From NCBI GenBank assembly GCA_024277025.1, contig JAJRWA010000102.1, positions 1-34,268 on the forward strand: 34,268 nucleotides of DNA. Direction: 5' to 3'. The notes beneath the pieces are model-generated. The model had not been told where the DNA came from, searched no databases, and saw only the letters and a program-made list of their open reading frames with translations. This DNA comes from Candidatus Krumholzibacteriota bacterium. GTDB lineage: Bacteria > Krumholzibacteriota > Krumholzibacteriia > LZORAL124-64-63. Each line of letters starts with the position of its first letter. Within the stretch, counting starts at the first letter, position 1. The position numbers and the translations under genes were made by a program. Positions 7,011 through 15,506 of the stretch are shown here, one piece after another.

Positions 7011-8879
7011 CTAGAAACCCACCTCGCGTCCGGCGTTCTGTTCCTGCAGCCAGGCCATCAATGGCGCGAAGTATTCGAGCATCGCCTCGGTCGACAAGTC
7101 TTCCCCCGTCGCCTCGCGCATGACCTGGGCCCAGTTGCGGGTCGCTCCCAGCCGCAGAATCGAATCCAGGTAGAGCCCCACCGACTTGTGGCCGAAGTAG
7201 TTGGCCGCGCGCACGTCCTGCTTGAGGATATTCCGGCAGATATAGCGGTGCAGCTGGTGCAGGATCACCGTGCTGATGGCGTAGTCGTAGTACTGGGCCG
7301 GATCATCGATGATGTGGGTCTTGGTCGCCGGGTCGCAGAAGGCCTCGCCGCGCTCGGTGGGCGGCGCGATGCCCTGGTAGTTGGCCGCGTATTCCCACCA
7401 CCGCGTGTTGTACAGGTGCCGCGGCAGATCCTCTTCGTACAGGTCGTACTCCCAGTGGGTCATCGTGCCGCAGGCAAAGGGCAGGAAGACCACGCCGCCG
7501 GTCAAAGCCTGGTTCAGCAGCCACTGGATCTCGTCCGGGGTTTCGTTCGGCGGCAGCAGCTCGACCTGCTGCAGGTAGGGCACTTCGCCGGCGGCCAGTT
7601 CGATCAACGATCCGATCCCCTCGTGGAAGGCCCGGTTGGCCCCCCGCCGCAGGATCGGCGGCACCTCCGGCCGGCTGTAGGCCAGGTAGTAGTAGATGTG
7701 GCCCAACTCGTGGTGTGTGGTCTGGAACCAGGCGAAGTCGGGCTTGACCGACATCAGGGCCCGGACGTCCTGGTTCAGGTCGATGTGCCAGGCCGAAGCG
7801 TGCGTGTTCTTGCCGCGCGTGGCGTCGGGCGGCAGTTGGTAGAGATCGCTGCGGGCCCAGAAGTTCGCCGGCAGGGGATTAAAGCCCAGCGAGATGTAGA
7901 AGCGTTCGCCCTGCTCGACCAGCCACTTGGGCTCGGCGTGCTGCAGCGGCCGGTCCAGGTCGATGCCCGCCACCAGACCGGGCCACTCCTGGGCCCAGCG
8001 GTTGCCCAGCCAGTGGGCCGGGATCAGGTCCGGCACGGCGGTCCCGTAGCGGGCGGCCAATTCGTGGCGCACCCAGCAGTGCAGCTGTTCGTAGAGCGGC
8101 ATGATGCCGCCGATCAGTTCGTCCATGAGAGTCATCATCTCGCTGCTGTCCAGGCCGTAGTCGGCGACTTCCAGACCGAAGAACGAGCTGTAGCCCATTT
8201 CCCGGGCGGTCCGGTTGCGCAGGCCCTGCAACTCGACCACGCTGTCCTTCAGCTTGGGCCCGATGGCCTTGCTGCACTCCCAGACAGCCTGCCGTTCGGC
8301 CAGGTCGGTGCTGGTGACCAGAAGGTCGGCGATCTCGTTGGGCGTGACCCGGCGCGGCGTTTGATCCGGTAGCTCAAGCACGTATTTGTAGGCGTACAGC
8401 GAATCATTGGCGACGGCTTCGGCTGTCAGCAGCCGCGACACGACCTCGGGCAGGGTGCCCGGATAGTGGGCGGCCTCCTGCCAGGCAACTTCCAGCTGGC
8501 GGTCCTGCAGGCTGGTCAGGTCCAGGCGCTGGCGGTACAGGCGCAGTTTGTCGATGACCGCCGCGCTGCCCAGAAACTCGCCCAGGGCCTGGGCGGCGGC
8601 GATGCGGTTGTGCGTGTGCCCGGGCGTAATGTCCGACTCGGCGGCGAACTTGGCACCTTCGGCGGCGGTCCACAACCGTCGGTAGGTGGCGTTGTATTCG
8701 TCGAGGAAGCGTTGCACCTCTGCGGGCGAACCGGGCAGCACCGGCTGGTCGGCACCGGTTTCAGTCGTGGGCCCGGGTGGGCCGTCCACGCGGTTGGGGT
8801 CGTAGGTCAGGAAGAAGATCGTGAGCAGGCCGATAGCCAGCAGGGTCATACCGATTCCGGCGGTAGTGCGGGTTTGCAT
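7011..8879 (-). CDS. M2-family zinc metallopeptidase (ACE-like peptidyl-dipeptidase), membrane-anchored or exported
   Basis: The start is taken as ATG 8879 (MQTRTTAG); a GTG 45 nt upstream lacks a ribosome binding site, while GGAG lies 10 nt before the ATG. The product is 622 aa, the usual length for a single-domain bacterial M2 enzyme. An N-terminal hydrophobic segment (TLLAIGLLTIFFLTY) acts as signal or anchor, so the enzyme faces the periplasm. The zinc site is HHELGH (His390, Glu391, His394) with the third ligand Glu420 in GANRAFHEGIG. The spacing from His394 to Glu420 is 26, against 24 in human ACE, because the loop after YYYLAY is two residues longer. The family removes C-terminal dipeptides. 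Two nearby POT transporter genes suggest a peptide scavenging role, by inference. Confidence 0.92.
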   Translation of the reverse strand: MQTRTTAGIGMTLLAIGLLTIFFLTYDPNRVDGPPGPTTETGADQPVLPGSPAEVQRFLDEYNATYRRLWTAAEGAKFAAESDITPGHTHNRIAAAQALGEFLGSAAVIDKLRLYRQRLDLTSLQDRQLEVAWQEAAHYPGTLPEVVSRLLTAEAVANDSLYAYKYVLELPDQTPRRVTPNEIADLLVTSTDLAERQAVWECSKAIGPKLKDSVVELQGLRNRTAREMGYSSFFGLEVADYGLDSSEMMTLMDELIGGIMPLYEQLHCWVRHELAARYGTAVPDLIPAHWLGNRWAQEWPGLVAGIDLDRPLQHAEPKWLVEQGERFYISLGFNPLPANFWARSDLYQLPPDATRGKNTHASAWHIDLNQDVRALMSVKPDFAWFQTTHHELGHIYYYLAYSRPEVPPILRRGANRAFHEGIGSLIELAAGEVPYLQQVELLPPNETPDEIQWLLNQALTGGVVFLPFACGTMTHWEYDLYEEDLPRHLYNTRWWEYAANYQGIAPPTERGEAFCDPATKTHIIDDPAQYYDYAISTVILHQLHRYICRNILKQDVRAANYFGHKSVGLYLDSILRLGATRNWAQVMREATGEDLSTEAMLEYFAPLMAWLQEQNAGREVGF

Positions 8880-8982
8880 CGGGTTGGCGCTCCGGGCTGG
8901 GGGACAACTGTCGGGAACTGACACTGGCAGGAATGTGCCACAAAGTGGCCGTCGGGGCGATGCAAAAAACTACACAGGCGGT

Positions 8983-9006
8983 GCGCCCATGTATTATGAT
9001 GGGCGC
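8983..9006. promoter_or_regulatory. Palindrome overlapping a -10-like sequence in the divergent promoter region
   Basis: GCGCCCAT (8983-8990) and ATGGGCGC (8999-9006) are perfect 8-bp inverted arms around GTATTATG. The centre contains TATTAT and TATGAT, both -10-like for plus-strand transcription toward the small gene at 9045. No good -35 was found. It may be an operator covering a promoter, or just a hairpin in a 5' leader; there is no T-run to make it a terminator. Confidence 0.35.
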
Positions 9007-9044
9007 TGAATCGAGCCTGGCCCCAGTCGATGCGGGAGTCTGCA

Positions 9045-9194
9045 GTGAATGACAACAAGGAACCGACCGGTCACCGGCCCCTGATTTCCCACGGGCACCG
9101 CAAACGGTCGCTGCTGACCTGGCTGGTGCCTTTGGCGGTGATCATCGCGATCATGGTCCTGGCGCCGAAGCTGGCCGAGATGTTGGCGAACTAG
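9045..9194 (+). CDS. Small single-helix membrane protein, 49 aa, unknown function
   Basis: GTG 9045 is preceded by GGGAG with a 6-nt gap, which decides this start over an in-frame ATG at 9030 that has no ribosome binding site. The protein has a polar, basic N-terminus (NDNKEPTGHRPLISHGHRKR) followed by one hydrophobic helix (LLTWLVPLAVIIAIMVLA) and a short tail PKLAEMLAN. The charge distribution predicts an inner-membrane protein with the N-terminus in the cytoplasm. It is divergent from the M2 peptidase and ends 10 nt before the convergent gene stop at 9205. No family is recognised. The case for a real gene rests on the ribosome binding site and coherent topology. Confidence 0.6.
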   Translation: MNDNKEPTGHRPLISHGHRKRSLLTWLVPLAVIIAIMVLAPKLAEMLAN

Positions 9195-9204
9195 CCGTTC
9201 CCGG

Positions 9205-10974
9205 TTACTTCAGCAACGTCACTCGCTTCGTCGCCCGCCCGCTTTCGGTCTCCAGCACGATGAGATAGCTGCCGCTGGCCAGGCGCCGGTCGCTGTCGTC
9301 GACTCCCCGCCACTTCAGCGTGTTGGCCCCTGGGCGTGTTTCGGCAATTCGTGTGTGCCACACCTGACGTCCCCGCGCATCCAACACCCGCAATCGGGCC
9401 CAGCCCGCGTCGGGCATGGTGAAACGAATCTCCGTGACAGGATTGAATGGGTTGGGCACCGGCGCCAGGAGCTGGGCCAGGCGCAGCTCAGGTTGGTCAA
9501 GCCGCACGGACTGGCCACTGCGGTCAGCCGCCAGTGATCCGGTGCGGTCCCAGAACCAGGCCGTGGCGAGGGTAGCCGCCAGCCCCGGCTCCGTGAACTC
9601 CAGCACGATCGCCGCCGGCGTCGTCTCGGTGCGGGCCATCGCCAGCTGCAACTCCCCGGGTTCGGACCGTGCCACGCACTGCAGCGAGGGGTCAGCCGTC
9701 CAGCCGGCCAGGCCGCCCTGTTCCGGATCCCAGCGGATCAACAGATCGACGCCCGCCGCGGCGTCGACCCCGATGCGCAGCGTACCCGGTGCGGACTCGA
9801 TCCACGGGCTCGGGGCCGGACCCGCGGCCTGTTTGCCGGCACCGACGGCCTGCGCCAGGATAAGCGTGGCATCGCCGGCATCGATCATCCCGTTGTCGTT
9901 CACCTCGGCGCGGCAGAATTCCTTGGCGTCGGGCTGGCGCAGTTGGGCGGCGAACTCCAGGGTTAGCAGCACGTCCAGGGCGTTGATGTCCCGATTGGGG
10001 ACGACGTCGCCCTTGAGGCAGGTCACCGTCATATCCGCCGGCGCGGGGGCGACAGCGGTGATCGGCAGGCCGGTCAGATCCAGCAGTTCGGTGACCTCGA
10101 TCTGGACTGAAGTGGCGCCCGCGACGTCTGCCAGCCGGAAATCGACCGTTGCCAGCTCCGTGTCCGAGAAGGTCGGATTCAAACCCGTCGGTCCGGTCAG
10201 AGTCAGGTTCAGCGAACCGGGTGCCGCGGTCGATGCGGTCGTCCAGCCGGACGGCACCGACGACGCGACGGTGTCAAAAGCGGCAACTGCCGGATCCCAG
10301 GTCAGGTCCAGCACGATACGGCCCACCAGGGTCGGGTCACCCGACTTGAGCAGGGCCTTGCTCAGTTTCAGCGGCAAGGAGACCAGGTCGGTCGGTTCGC
10401 CCTGCACCGCAGCGGCGCTGAAGATGATCGCGTTGGGGTCATTGTTCGGGATCGGTTCCGGCCAGGTGTTCCAGGGATTGATCACCGCGCAGCCGGCATA
10501 GAGCAGCGACAGATCCTCCCAGGTGGTCGAGCCGCAGGCCCGGTAGTCCAGGCCGGATCCGGTGGGGCCGGGGTCCGAGACCGGTCCCAGGCACAAGGTC
10601 ACGTCCTGGACCGAGGACAGCGGCACGTAAATCCCTTCGGCGAGCACAACCATACCGTTGGGCGTGGGGCAGGGCCCGGTCGCCTGCAGCAGAAAGTCAC
10701 TGCCGGTGCCGCTGTTGACCACGCCGGCCGGAAAACCGACGTTGAATACCGCCATGGTATCGCTGATTTCAAGGTGAAAACGGTACTCGCTCAGGCCGCC
10801 GGGCAGGTCGTAGGCCAGCACCTTGAACTGCCGGCCGACGTAGTTGTCCGCCCAGGTCAGATTTGTCTGCATGTTGTCGTCGAAAAAGACCTGGACCGAG
10901 CGGGGCGGCGGCCCATCGGCCCGGGCCGGGGCGCAGACCGCGATCAGCACCAGCAACACAGCAACGGTTCGCAT
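9205..10974 (-). CDS. Exported protein with cohesin-like and dockerin-like modules and FlgD-like C-terminal sorting domain
   Basis: ATG 10974 or GTG 10980 can serve as start; GAGG lies 10 or 4 nt upstream respectively. The product is about 590 aa with a signal peptide ending APARA. Order of parts (numbered from the GTG): N-terminal beta domain (30-180); cohesin-like beta-sandwich (about 185-320, with VGRIVLDLTWDP and LATVDFRLAD); dockerin-like pair of repeats (322-380, GDVVPNRDINALDVLL then AEVNDNGMIDAGDATLIL, the first with degenerate calcium ligands); a further beta domain; and the FlgD-like domain (500-591) with PNPFNPVTEIRF, LRVLDARGRQVW and terminal KRVTLLK. The first codon lies 1-7 nt after the stop of the FG-GAP gene, so the two are co-translated. 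It is probably a cell-surface or secreted structural protein; no catalytic motif is visible. Confidence 0.8.
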   Translation of the reverse strand: MRTVAVLLVLIAVCAPARADGPPPRSVQVFFDDNMQTNLTWADNYVGRQFKVLAYDLPGGLSEYRFHLEISDTMAVFNVGFPAGVVNSGTGSDFLLQATGPCPTPNGMVVLAEGIYVPLSSVQDVTLCLGPVSDPGPTGSGLDYRACGSTTWEDLSLLYAGCAVINPWNTWPEPIPNNDPNAIIFSAAAVQGEPTDLVSLPLKLSKALLKSGDPTLVGRIVLDLTWDPAVAAFDTVASSVPSGWTTASTAAPGSLNLTLTGPTGLNPTFSDTELATVDFRLADVAGATSVQIEVTELLDLTGLPITAVAPAPADMTVTCLKGDVVPNRDINALDVLLTLEFAAQLRQPDAKEFCRAEVNDNGMIDAGDATLILAQAVGAGKQAAGPAPSPWIESAPGTLRIGVDAAAGVDLLIRWDPEQGGLAGWTADPSLQCVARSEPGELQLAMARTETTPAAIVLEFTEPGLAATLATAWFWDRTGSLAADRSGQSVRLDQPELRLAQLLAPVPNPFNPVTEIRFTMPDAGWARLRVLDARGRQVWHTRIAETRPGANTLKWRGVDDSDRRLASGSYLIVLETESGRATKRVTLLK

Positions 10975-10981
10975 GGTCACT

Positions 10982-12970
10982 TCACCTCACCAGGGTTAGT
11001 CGGGTCCGCGCGCGCCAGGTGCCGCTGCGAACCTCGAGCAGATAGGTCCCGGCCGCCACCGCGCGCCCCTCGGTGTCGGTACCCGTCCAGCGGGTCGTCC
11101 GCACGCCAGCGGTGGTCTGGCTGATGGTCTGGCGCCAAACGCGCCGACCGCGGGCATCGAAGATCGTCAGTTCGGCTGGGCCCGTCACCGGGCTGGTCCA
11201 CTCCAGGGTCGTCATGGGGTTGAACGGATTGGGATAGGCCCGCACCGAGACCGACAGCGGCCGCGTTGGCACCGACGTGGGTGCGGCAATCGTCAGGGTG
11301 CCGGGCTCAAACAGTGGCCAGAGCGGGAGGTCAGCCGACGAATGGGCCTCGATCCCGGCGAGATCGAGCGTGGTCTGCCCGGCGGCCGGTCCGGCCTGGA
11401 AGCGCAGCCTCAGCAGCGGTTGTTCGCCCGCGCCGATCGCCGGCGGCGTGTTGGTGGCCATGGCGATCGTGATGCGTCCCGCCAGCACCGCCGCGTTGGC
11501 CGCGTACACCCACGAGTCGGCCGGAGTGACGGACTCGGCTCCCAGAAAAGTCACCAGTGAGGAGTCGTACGCCAACTCCAGGTCGAGTGCCGCCAGCGGC
11601 ACCGACGCCTGGGGGTCGGTCGTCTCGAGGGACGCGTAGAGGATCACCTCAAACGGCGCGTCCGGTTCAGCGGAGGCGCTCGCCAGACGGAACCGCGGCA
11701 GCACCCGGTGGCCGCCGGCCAGCACGAACGCGCGGCCGCCGAAGCCCCGGGAAACGTCCCGCCCGTTGCCGACCAGCAATTCGCGATACCCGTCGCCGTT
11801 GAGGTCGCCGATGCTCGCCAGGCCGGTGGTCGGCGTGTCGAGTCGCCAATCAGCCCAACTCGTGCTGACGGAGGACTGCCCAACCAGGGCGGCGCCCGAA
11901 AACATGGCTATCGGGCCGGTGCCCACAAGGCCCGGGGCGCAGACCACGTCCGGCACGCCGTCCAGGTCGATGTCCGCGTTGCCGTCGCAGTACCAGATAT
12001 CGCGGGATTCCTCGCCGTAGATCGAGGGGCCCTGCACAGCTCCGAGGTCCGGGGTCAGATAGAACACGTCCAGGCGGCCCGACCACTGGGCCGGACCGTC
12101 ATGGGCCGGAGCGGCGACCAGCAGGTCGCGCCGTCCGTCTCCGTTGAGGTCGCCGGCCAGGCGCAGGGGGCGGCCGAAATTCTCCTGGTGCTGCCGGCCC
12201 GTGACCACGAAGTCGGCTTCCGCGTCGGGGACAGCCCCGCCGAGATAGAGGAACACCGCGCCGGGCACGATGCCGTCGACCGCGTAGCCGGGCGCGCCCA
12301 CGGCGAAATCCGCGTAGCCGTCCCCGTTGAAATCCCCCAGCGGGCTGACCGTGATGCCGAAATGGCCCGACCCGCTCAGCACCAGGTCCGGCGTGGCGTC
12401 GACCGTGGCGCCGCCGTAGTAAAGCCAGGCGATCTCGTCCCACAGGGCGCCGACCAGAAAGTCGTCGTAGCCGTCCCGGTTGACGTCACCGACGCCGGCC
12501 ACACTGGTGGACCGTTCGTCGTTGGGCGAGGGGATGACCACCCGCGTGATGCCGGCGGGGGTCGCCGCGCCGAGGAACAGCACGACGGCACGGATGTTCT
12601 CCGAGGTGATCAGGAAGTCGTCGTAGCCGTCGTGGTTGAGGTCACCGGCGGCCGCGGTCTCCTTGCCGAACAGGCTGGGCGTGGTGCCGTGATCCAGGAT
12701 CACCGGTGCCGGCAGTGTGCCGTCCAGGGCGGGCAGATAGAGGTAGGCGCGGCCCTCGCTGTAGGCGTCGTCGCCGACGACGAAGTCGGGCAGCCCGTTG
12801 GCGTCGACGTCGCCGACGGCGACAACGGGGGCACCGAACCAACTGCCATCGGGTCCGGGCCAGGGGGCGAAGAGGATGCGATAGGCGTAGGCGGGGGCGG
12901 CCAGGACCAGAATCAGGATACCCGCACCCAGCAACCACGCATTCAACCAGTTGGTTTGCCGCTGATTCAC
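10982..12970 (-). CDS. Exported FG-GAP repeat protein with cohesin-like domain and FlgD-like C-terminal sorting domain
   Basis: GTG 12970 has GAAGG 6 nt upstream. The 662-residue product has a long signal peptide (hydrophobic LLGAGILILVLAAPAYA). From about 45 to 420 it carries at least six FG-GAP/integrin-alpha type repeats with calcium-binding DxNxDGxxD motifs: GDVDANGLPDFVV, GDLNHDGYDDFLI, GDVNRDGYDDFLVGA, GDFNGDGYADFAVGAP, GDLNGDGRRDLLVAAP and GDLNGDGYRELLVG. These form a beta-propeller. A cohesin-like beta-sandwich follows (about 430-570, with LAALDLELAYDSSLVTFLG), then the FlgD-like tail with YPNPFNPMTTLEW, IFDARGRRVWRQ and terminal RLTLVR. It is probably a calcium-stabilised surface protein. 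The gene directly downstream (start 10974/10980) has the same tail, and both are likely made together. Confidence 0.85.
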   Translation of the reverse strand: MNQRQTNWLNAWLLGAGILILVLAAPAYAYRILFAPWPGPDGSWFGAPVVAVGDVDANGLPDFVVGDDAYSEGRAYLYLPALDGTLPAPVILDHGTTPSLFGKETAAAGDLNHDGYDDFLITSENIRAVVLFLGAATPAGITRVVIPSPNDERSTSVAGVGDVNRDGYDDFLVGALWDEIAWLYYGGATVDATPDLVLSGSGHFGITVSPLGDFNGDGYADFAVGAPGYAVDGIVPGAVFLYLGGAVPDAEADFVVTGRQHQENFGRPLRLAGDLNGDGRRDLLVAAPAHDGPAQWSGRLDVFYLTPDLGAVQGPSIYGEESRDIWYCDGNADIDLDGVPDVVCAPGLVGTGPIAMFSGAALVGQSSVSTSWADWRLDTPTTGLASIGDLNGDGYRELLVGNGRDVSRGFGGRAFVLAGGHRVLPRFRLASASAEPDAPFEVILYASLETTDPQASVPLAALDLELAYDSSLVTFLGAESVTPADSWVYAANAAVLAGRITIAMATNTPPAIGAGEQPLLRLRFQAGPAAGQTTLDLAGIEAHSSADLPLWPLFEPGTLTIAAPTSVPTRPLSVSVRAYPNPFNPMTTLEWTSPVTGPAELTIFDARGRRVWRQTISQTTAGVRTTRWTGTDTEGRAVAAGTYLLEVRSGTWRARTRLTLVR

Positions 12971-13073
12971 GTGGGACCTTCTTGGTTTTGGCTATAAGTG
13001 TTTGATATGGACGAAGTGTACCACACTGGACGGGCCGTGTGGCGGTAATTGGTTGCCAAACGCATGGCCCATA

Positions 13074-13102
13074 TTCGTAGGGAATTGGCTCGGGCTCGTC
13101 AA
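13074..13102 (-). promoter_or_regulatory. Candidate sigma-70-type promoter for the FG-GAP gene pair
   Basis: On the minus strand TTGACG (13102-13097), a 17-nt spacer and TACGAA (13079-13074) lie about 104 nt before the GTG at 12970. The -35 is strong and the -10 weak. The 128-nt gap between the phosphatase-fold gene and the FG-GAP gene is the only large gap in this minus-strand series. It also holds an inverted repeat, CCACAC/GTGTGG (13021-13042), without a T-run. Confidence 0.35.
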
Positions 13103-14628
13103 CTCCCCCCTGGGTCCACCGGCACGAAGGCAAACGGGTGGCTGCTGGTGGCAAACCAGCGCTGATCCGGCAGCACGGCAAGCCGGGTCCCGAACAGCCC
13201 ATTGAACAGCCTGACAAAAGTGTTCACCGGCGTCCCGGCAGGCTCCAGTCCAAGCGCCAGGCCATCCGGTATGTACCACGCATTCCAGATCCCGAACCGC
13301 TCGGCCTGGTCGGTGGCCGCCGCATCCTCCCAGAACAAACCTGAGCCCGGACCGTGGTCACCCTGGATGATGATCAGCGGCGGTCGCGGCGAGCCGGCCA
13401 GAATGCCGTCGACCGCTTCACCGAGCCGGCGCAGTACATACACTGCCTGGTCTGCGTAGGCTGTGCGGTAGGCGTCCGGCCCTGCCTTGTTCACGGCCCG
13501 CCAGTGACTGCCGTCGGCAAAGCCGAACCGGGACGCCGGATTCCGGGGCCCGCCGTCTCGGTCAAAAACAAAGGGCGGATGCGGGGCCAGGATGTGAGCG
13601 AAGGCGAACAGGGGCTGATCGTTGGCCAGATCTTGCCGGGCCGCCGGCAGATGGTCGAAAATATACTCCAGCCGGCGGCGGCGCAGGGCGTACAGCAGGT
13701 CCGACTGGCCGTGTCCGGTGGCCGCCTGAACCAGCGCCAGCGCACTCTCGCTCAGCGCGTAGTACTCCAGGAAGGACGGGTTCAGGTCCGGTTGGAAACA
13801 GTGGTCCGGCGCCGCGAAACGGGTGACCGGATAGCCCGACGGGAATGTGGCGACGGCGTAGCCCGCGCTGCGCAGGGCCGCCGTTGTCCGATTGTGCCCC
13901 ACCAGCCGGGCCAGAACCCGCCGGTCCCGGCTGTCCGGTTCGGCAATCCGCAACAGGTCCTGCACGTACCCGAAGTTCAGGGTCGAGGCCGCCGACAAGG
14001 CGGTCTGGGGATAGGCGCTGCGGCTGTTGGGCAGAACCCGAAAGCCGCGCTGCGCCAGAACCTGATCCAGGTTGGTTCGGGTCAGGCCATAGTGCTCGCG
14101 CAGAAACCCGGGCTGGCCCAGGCCGTCGATCAGCAGGAAGTAGATATCCGGCGGCGGGGTGTCGGCTTGCCAAGCCAGTTGGGGGATGTCCCGTCCGAGC
14201 GCCGTCGGGGTCGGCGCGTGTTCCCGCCATTCGGCGCGCGCGATCCGGGCCGCGGGCAACGCCACAAACACCAGTGCCGCCAGATTCAGCGGCAGGCACA
14301 GTCGCCGGGCGTCCAGAGGATACCGGCGCACCAGCCAACCGAGCCCGGCGCTGGCGCCGAACAACACCACACTGGCGGGGACGCCCAGCCTACCGCCCCA
14401 AAAAAGGACGAGCAGCGCCGGCGTCACCACCAGGGCGGCTCGTGCGGTCTGTCGCCAGATCAGGCGCCCGAGGACCAGGATCAGCGCGGTCAGCAGAAAA
14501 TACAGGGCCAGCAGGCGGATGCCGTCCGCGGGCCCCAACAGGCGGAAATTGCCCAGATAGAAGTTCACCAACGGCAGGCTCGCCACCAGGAACGGGTACA
14601 CCGGCAGATGGGCTGCGCGGCACTTCAT
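13099..14628 (-). CDS. Membrane-bound alkaline-phosphatase-superfamily enzyme (sulfatase-like hydrolase/transferase)
   Basis: The 509-residue protein starts at ATG 14628, two bases after the mqnD stop. The first 130 residues contain four or five predicted transmembrane helices. The catalytic domain follows: PPDIYFLLIDG supplies the metal-binding Asp168, SRSAYPQTALSAASTLN the likely nucleophile Thr209, and IIIQGDHGPGSG the metal ligands Asp424 and His425. The same layout (LLIDG, then NSRSxYxQTxLSxASxLN, then GDHG) is a known sulfatase-like membrane family related to LTA synthase and phosphoethanolamine transferases. It probably acts outside the inner membrane on a glycan, lipid or phosphodiester; the substrate cannot be read from sequence. 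Co-transcription with mqnD is likely from spacing alone. Confidence 0.85.
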   Translation of the reverse strand: MKCRAAHLPVYPFLVASLPLVNFYLGNFRLLGPADGIRLLALYFLLTALILVLGRLIWRQTARAALVVTPALLVLFWGGRLGVPASVVLFGASAGLGWLVRRYPLDARRLCLPLNLAALVFVALPAARIARAEWREHAPTPTALGRDIPQLAWQADTPPPDIYFLLIDGLGQPGFLREHYGLTRTNLDQVLAQRGFRVLPNSRSAYPQTALSAASTLNFGYVQDLLRIAEPDSRDRRVLARLVGHNRTTAALRSAGYAVATFPSGYPVTRFAAPDHCFQPDLNPSFLEYYALSESALALVQAATGHGQSDLLYALRRRRLEYIFDHLPAARQDLANDQPLFAFAHILAPHPPFVFDRDGGPRNPASRFGFADGSHWRAVNKAGPDAYRTAYADQAVYVLRRLGEAVDGILAGSPRPPLIIIQGDHGPGSGLFWEDAAATDQAERFGIWNAWYIPDGLALGLEPAGTPVNTFVRLFNGLFGTRLAVLPDQRWFATSSHPFAFVPVDPGGS

Positions 14629-14630
14629 CC

Positions 14631-15479
14631 CTAACCGTCCACGAACTCCAGCTTCTCGACCGCCGGGATCAGGCCCGCCTTGTGCCCGCGCGCCAGCAGT
14701 TCCGTTATCGCCGCGCGGCCCCGGTCGCCGTAATCCAGGGTCCAGTCGTTGACGTACATGCCCACGAACTCATCGGCCAGTTCCACACCCATGTCCCGGG
14801 CCCAGCCCAGGGCGTAGTCCAGGGCCGCGGCCCGGTTGTCCAGGCTGTACCTGATGCTGGCCGTCAGGATGTCCGAGATGTCCTTCATCTTGTCGCCGTG
14901 CTTCTTGTGGATGGCGTTGCCGCCCAGGGGCAGGGGCCAGTCCTGGTGGCCGGTGGCTTCCCACCACCACTTGCCCAGGTTGATGCATTCCTTCAGCCCG
15001 GCTTCCTCGTAGGTCAGCTGACCCTCATGAATTATCAATCCGGCGGGGAATTCGCCGCTGACCACCCGCGGGATGATCTCGTCGAAGGGTACGTGCACGG
15101 CTTCGAACTGACCGATGGCCAGCTGCAGCTCCAGGTAGGCCGAAGTCATCTGGCCGGGGATGGCGATGGTCATGCCCTTGAGATCAGCCGGGGCGATCTG
15201 CTCTTTGGCCACCACCATCGGGCCGTAGCCGAAGCCCATGCTCGCGCCTGCCGGCAGCAGGGCGTACTTGTCCAGCACATAGGCGTAGGCGTGGATGCTG
15301 ATGGCCGTGATGTCCAGTTCGCCGCGGGTGGCCCGCTCGTTCAGCGTCTGGATGTCTTCCATGACGTGGGTGAAACGGTAGGGGCCCGAGTCCAGTTTGC
15401 CCTTGGCCAGGGCGTAGAACATGAAGGCGTCATCGGGGTCGGGGCTGTGGCCAAGGGTCAGATCGATAGTCCCGGACAT
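14631..15479 (-). CDS. mqnD: 1,4-dihydroxy-6-naphthoate synthase (futalosine pathway of menaquinone synthesis)
   Basis: The 282-residue protein begins at ATG 15479 with AGGAG 6 nt upstream. The family signature GHSPDPDDAFMFYAL stands at 10-24 and LIIHEGQLTYEE contains His151, matching the catalytic histidine reported for Thermus MqnD. MqnD converts cyclic de-hypoxanthine futalosine to 1,4-dihydroxy-6-naphthoate in the cytoplasm. The enzyme has a periplasmic-binding-protein fold but no signal peptide here, as expected. It implies menaquinone respiration through the futalosine route. No other mqn gene is in the window. It lies between an exported unknown (27 nt upstream) and the membrane phosphatase-fold gene (2 nt downstream). 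Confidence 0.95.
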   Translation of the reverse strand: MSGTIDLTLGHSPDPDDAFMFYALAKGKLDSGPYRFTHVMEDIQTLNERATRGELDITAISIHAYAYVLDKYALLPAGASMGFGYGPMVVAKEQIAPADLKGMTIAIPGQMTSAYLELQLAIGQFEAVHVPFDEIIPRVVSGEFPAGLIIHEGQLTYEEAGLKECINLGKWWWEATGHQDWPLPLGGNAIHKKHGDKMKDISDILTASIRYSLDNRAAALDYALGWARDMGVELADEFVGMYVNDWTLDYGDRGRAAITELLARGHKAGLIPAVEKLEFVDG

Positions 15480-15506
15480 TGGGGGCTCCTTTTGCGCGGT
15501 TGGGGG

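Noticed and set aside
11708..12997. A 429-codon plus-strand frame opposite the FG-GAP gene
   Set aside because: Repetitive VAVPVEV-like pattern is the reverse image of the calcium-binding FG-GAP repeats, not an independent protein.
13021..13042. CCACAC/GTGTGG inverted repeat as terminator after the phosphatase-fold gene
   Set aside because: Six-bp stem with a ten-base loop and no T-run on either side.
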